Positions 16,054 to 16,295 of a stretch of 16,295 bases of DNA are shown here, one piece after another (the first letter of the stretch is position 1; the number at the start of each line of letters is the position of its first letter). A program made the position numbers and the translations under genes. The stretch is from Stephanodiscus triporus. Taxonomy: Eukaryota; Bacillariophyta; Thalassiosirophyceae; Thalassiosirales; Thalassiosiraceae. The stretch covers positions 1 to 16,295 of the forward strand of contig JALLAZ010001493.1 of NCBI GenBank assembly GCA_036939755.1, given 5' to 3'. The notes under the pieces are model-generated. The model was not told the origin of the DNA. It ran no database searches and was given only the letters and a program-made list of their open reading frames with translations.

Positions 16054-16295
16054 GATCACACAATAATTTGTCCCCAGTCGTCAGAGTATCATCAGGTATC
16101 ATCTACATCCCATAGTTAAGGCAATTTTACTAGGTACCACAAATATGCTAGAGTGGGTACGATACATACCACAATCAAACACCAGAATGATTTTATTTGG
16201 AGGCAGCAGCAAGGAGGGATTTGGCGGGAAAACTTGGACTCTGCGCGCCATCCTTTACGGATACGTCACGCGGAGCGGGAGAGCGAGCAGCGAGA
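16054..16295 (-). promoter_or_regulatory. Upstream region of the plastid protein gene
   Basis: No supported gene. Plus-strand tttggcgggaaa (16220-16231) matches the E2F/DP consensus fully. At 16263-16268 acgtca, read on the minus strand as TGACGT, matches the core bound by bZIP proteins, including stramenopile aureochromes. Both could belong to this gene or to a gene beyond the right edge. Site function is inference. Confidence 0.4.

Noticed and set aside
16100..16251. Minus-strand ATG ORF starting MARRVQV upstream of the plastid gene
   Set aside because: Short, with no motif, and it does not join the signal-peptide exon in a sensible way; it may be 5' UTR.
1..16295. tRNA, rRNA or CRISPR array
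   Set aside because: No cloverleaf-like block, rRNA core or regularly spaced repeat-spacer pattern was seen. The only tRNA-like match is the nine-base primer-binding site.

Overview
The window is nuclear DNA of a photosynthetic stramenopile, most likely a diatom. Three signs support this. Genes carry short GT-AG introns of 69-113 nt. One gene encodes a plastid protein with an ASAF-like signal cleavage site. The left half is a Ty1/copia retrotransposon whose gag and pol have the look of the diatom CoDi lineage. The family calls come from motifs read by eye; no database search was made.

Left half (1-8551). Bases 1-216 are host flank with a broken coding-like fragment. From 217 to 8551 lies one LTR retrotransposon on the minus strand, about 8.3 kb. 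Reading right to left it has a 79-bp 5' LTR (8473-8551), a primer-binding site, a leader with a strong hairpin, gag (8291-5219, broken near its N-terminus), pol (5218-366: protease, pre-integrase region, integrase, a PDZ-like insert, reverse transcriptase, RNase H), a polypurine tract and an 82-bp 3' LTR (217-298). Pol carries at least five in-frame stops and several frameshifts, so this copy cannot make its own enzymes. The two LTRs nonetheless differ only by one small indel.

Right half (8552-16295). Three intron-containing host genes are well supported. (1) An eIF4G-like translation initiation factor (8993-12338, plus, three exons) has an N-terminal PAM2 motif, an RGG/repeat-rich region, a degenerate eIF4E-binding site, a MIF4G domain and an MA3 domain. 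(2) An HMG-box DNA-binding protein (13516-15039, plus, two exons) has an enlarged HMG box. (3) A small plastid protein, probably of the thylakoid lumen (16053-15401, minus, two exons), has a bipartite targeting signal plus a Tat-type RR motif and two CX3CX3C clusters. It is tail to tail with the HMG-box gene. Between genes 1 and 2 is a short zinc-ribbon ORF followed by an acidic ORF, possibly a decayed or unusually spliced PhnA-like gene.

The host genes do not form a pathway; they look like ordinary dense algal gene neighbours. The retrotransposon sits about 440 bp upstream of the eIF4G-like start, with its promoter-bearing 5' LTR pointing away from that gene. The most interesting points are the PDZ-like insert in pol, the in-frame UGA-CUA gag-pol junction, the PAM2-MIF4G-MA3 architecture, and the zinc-ribbon remnant.
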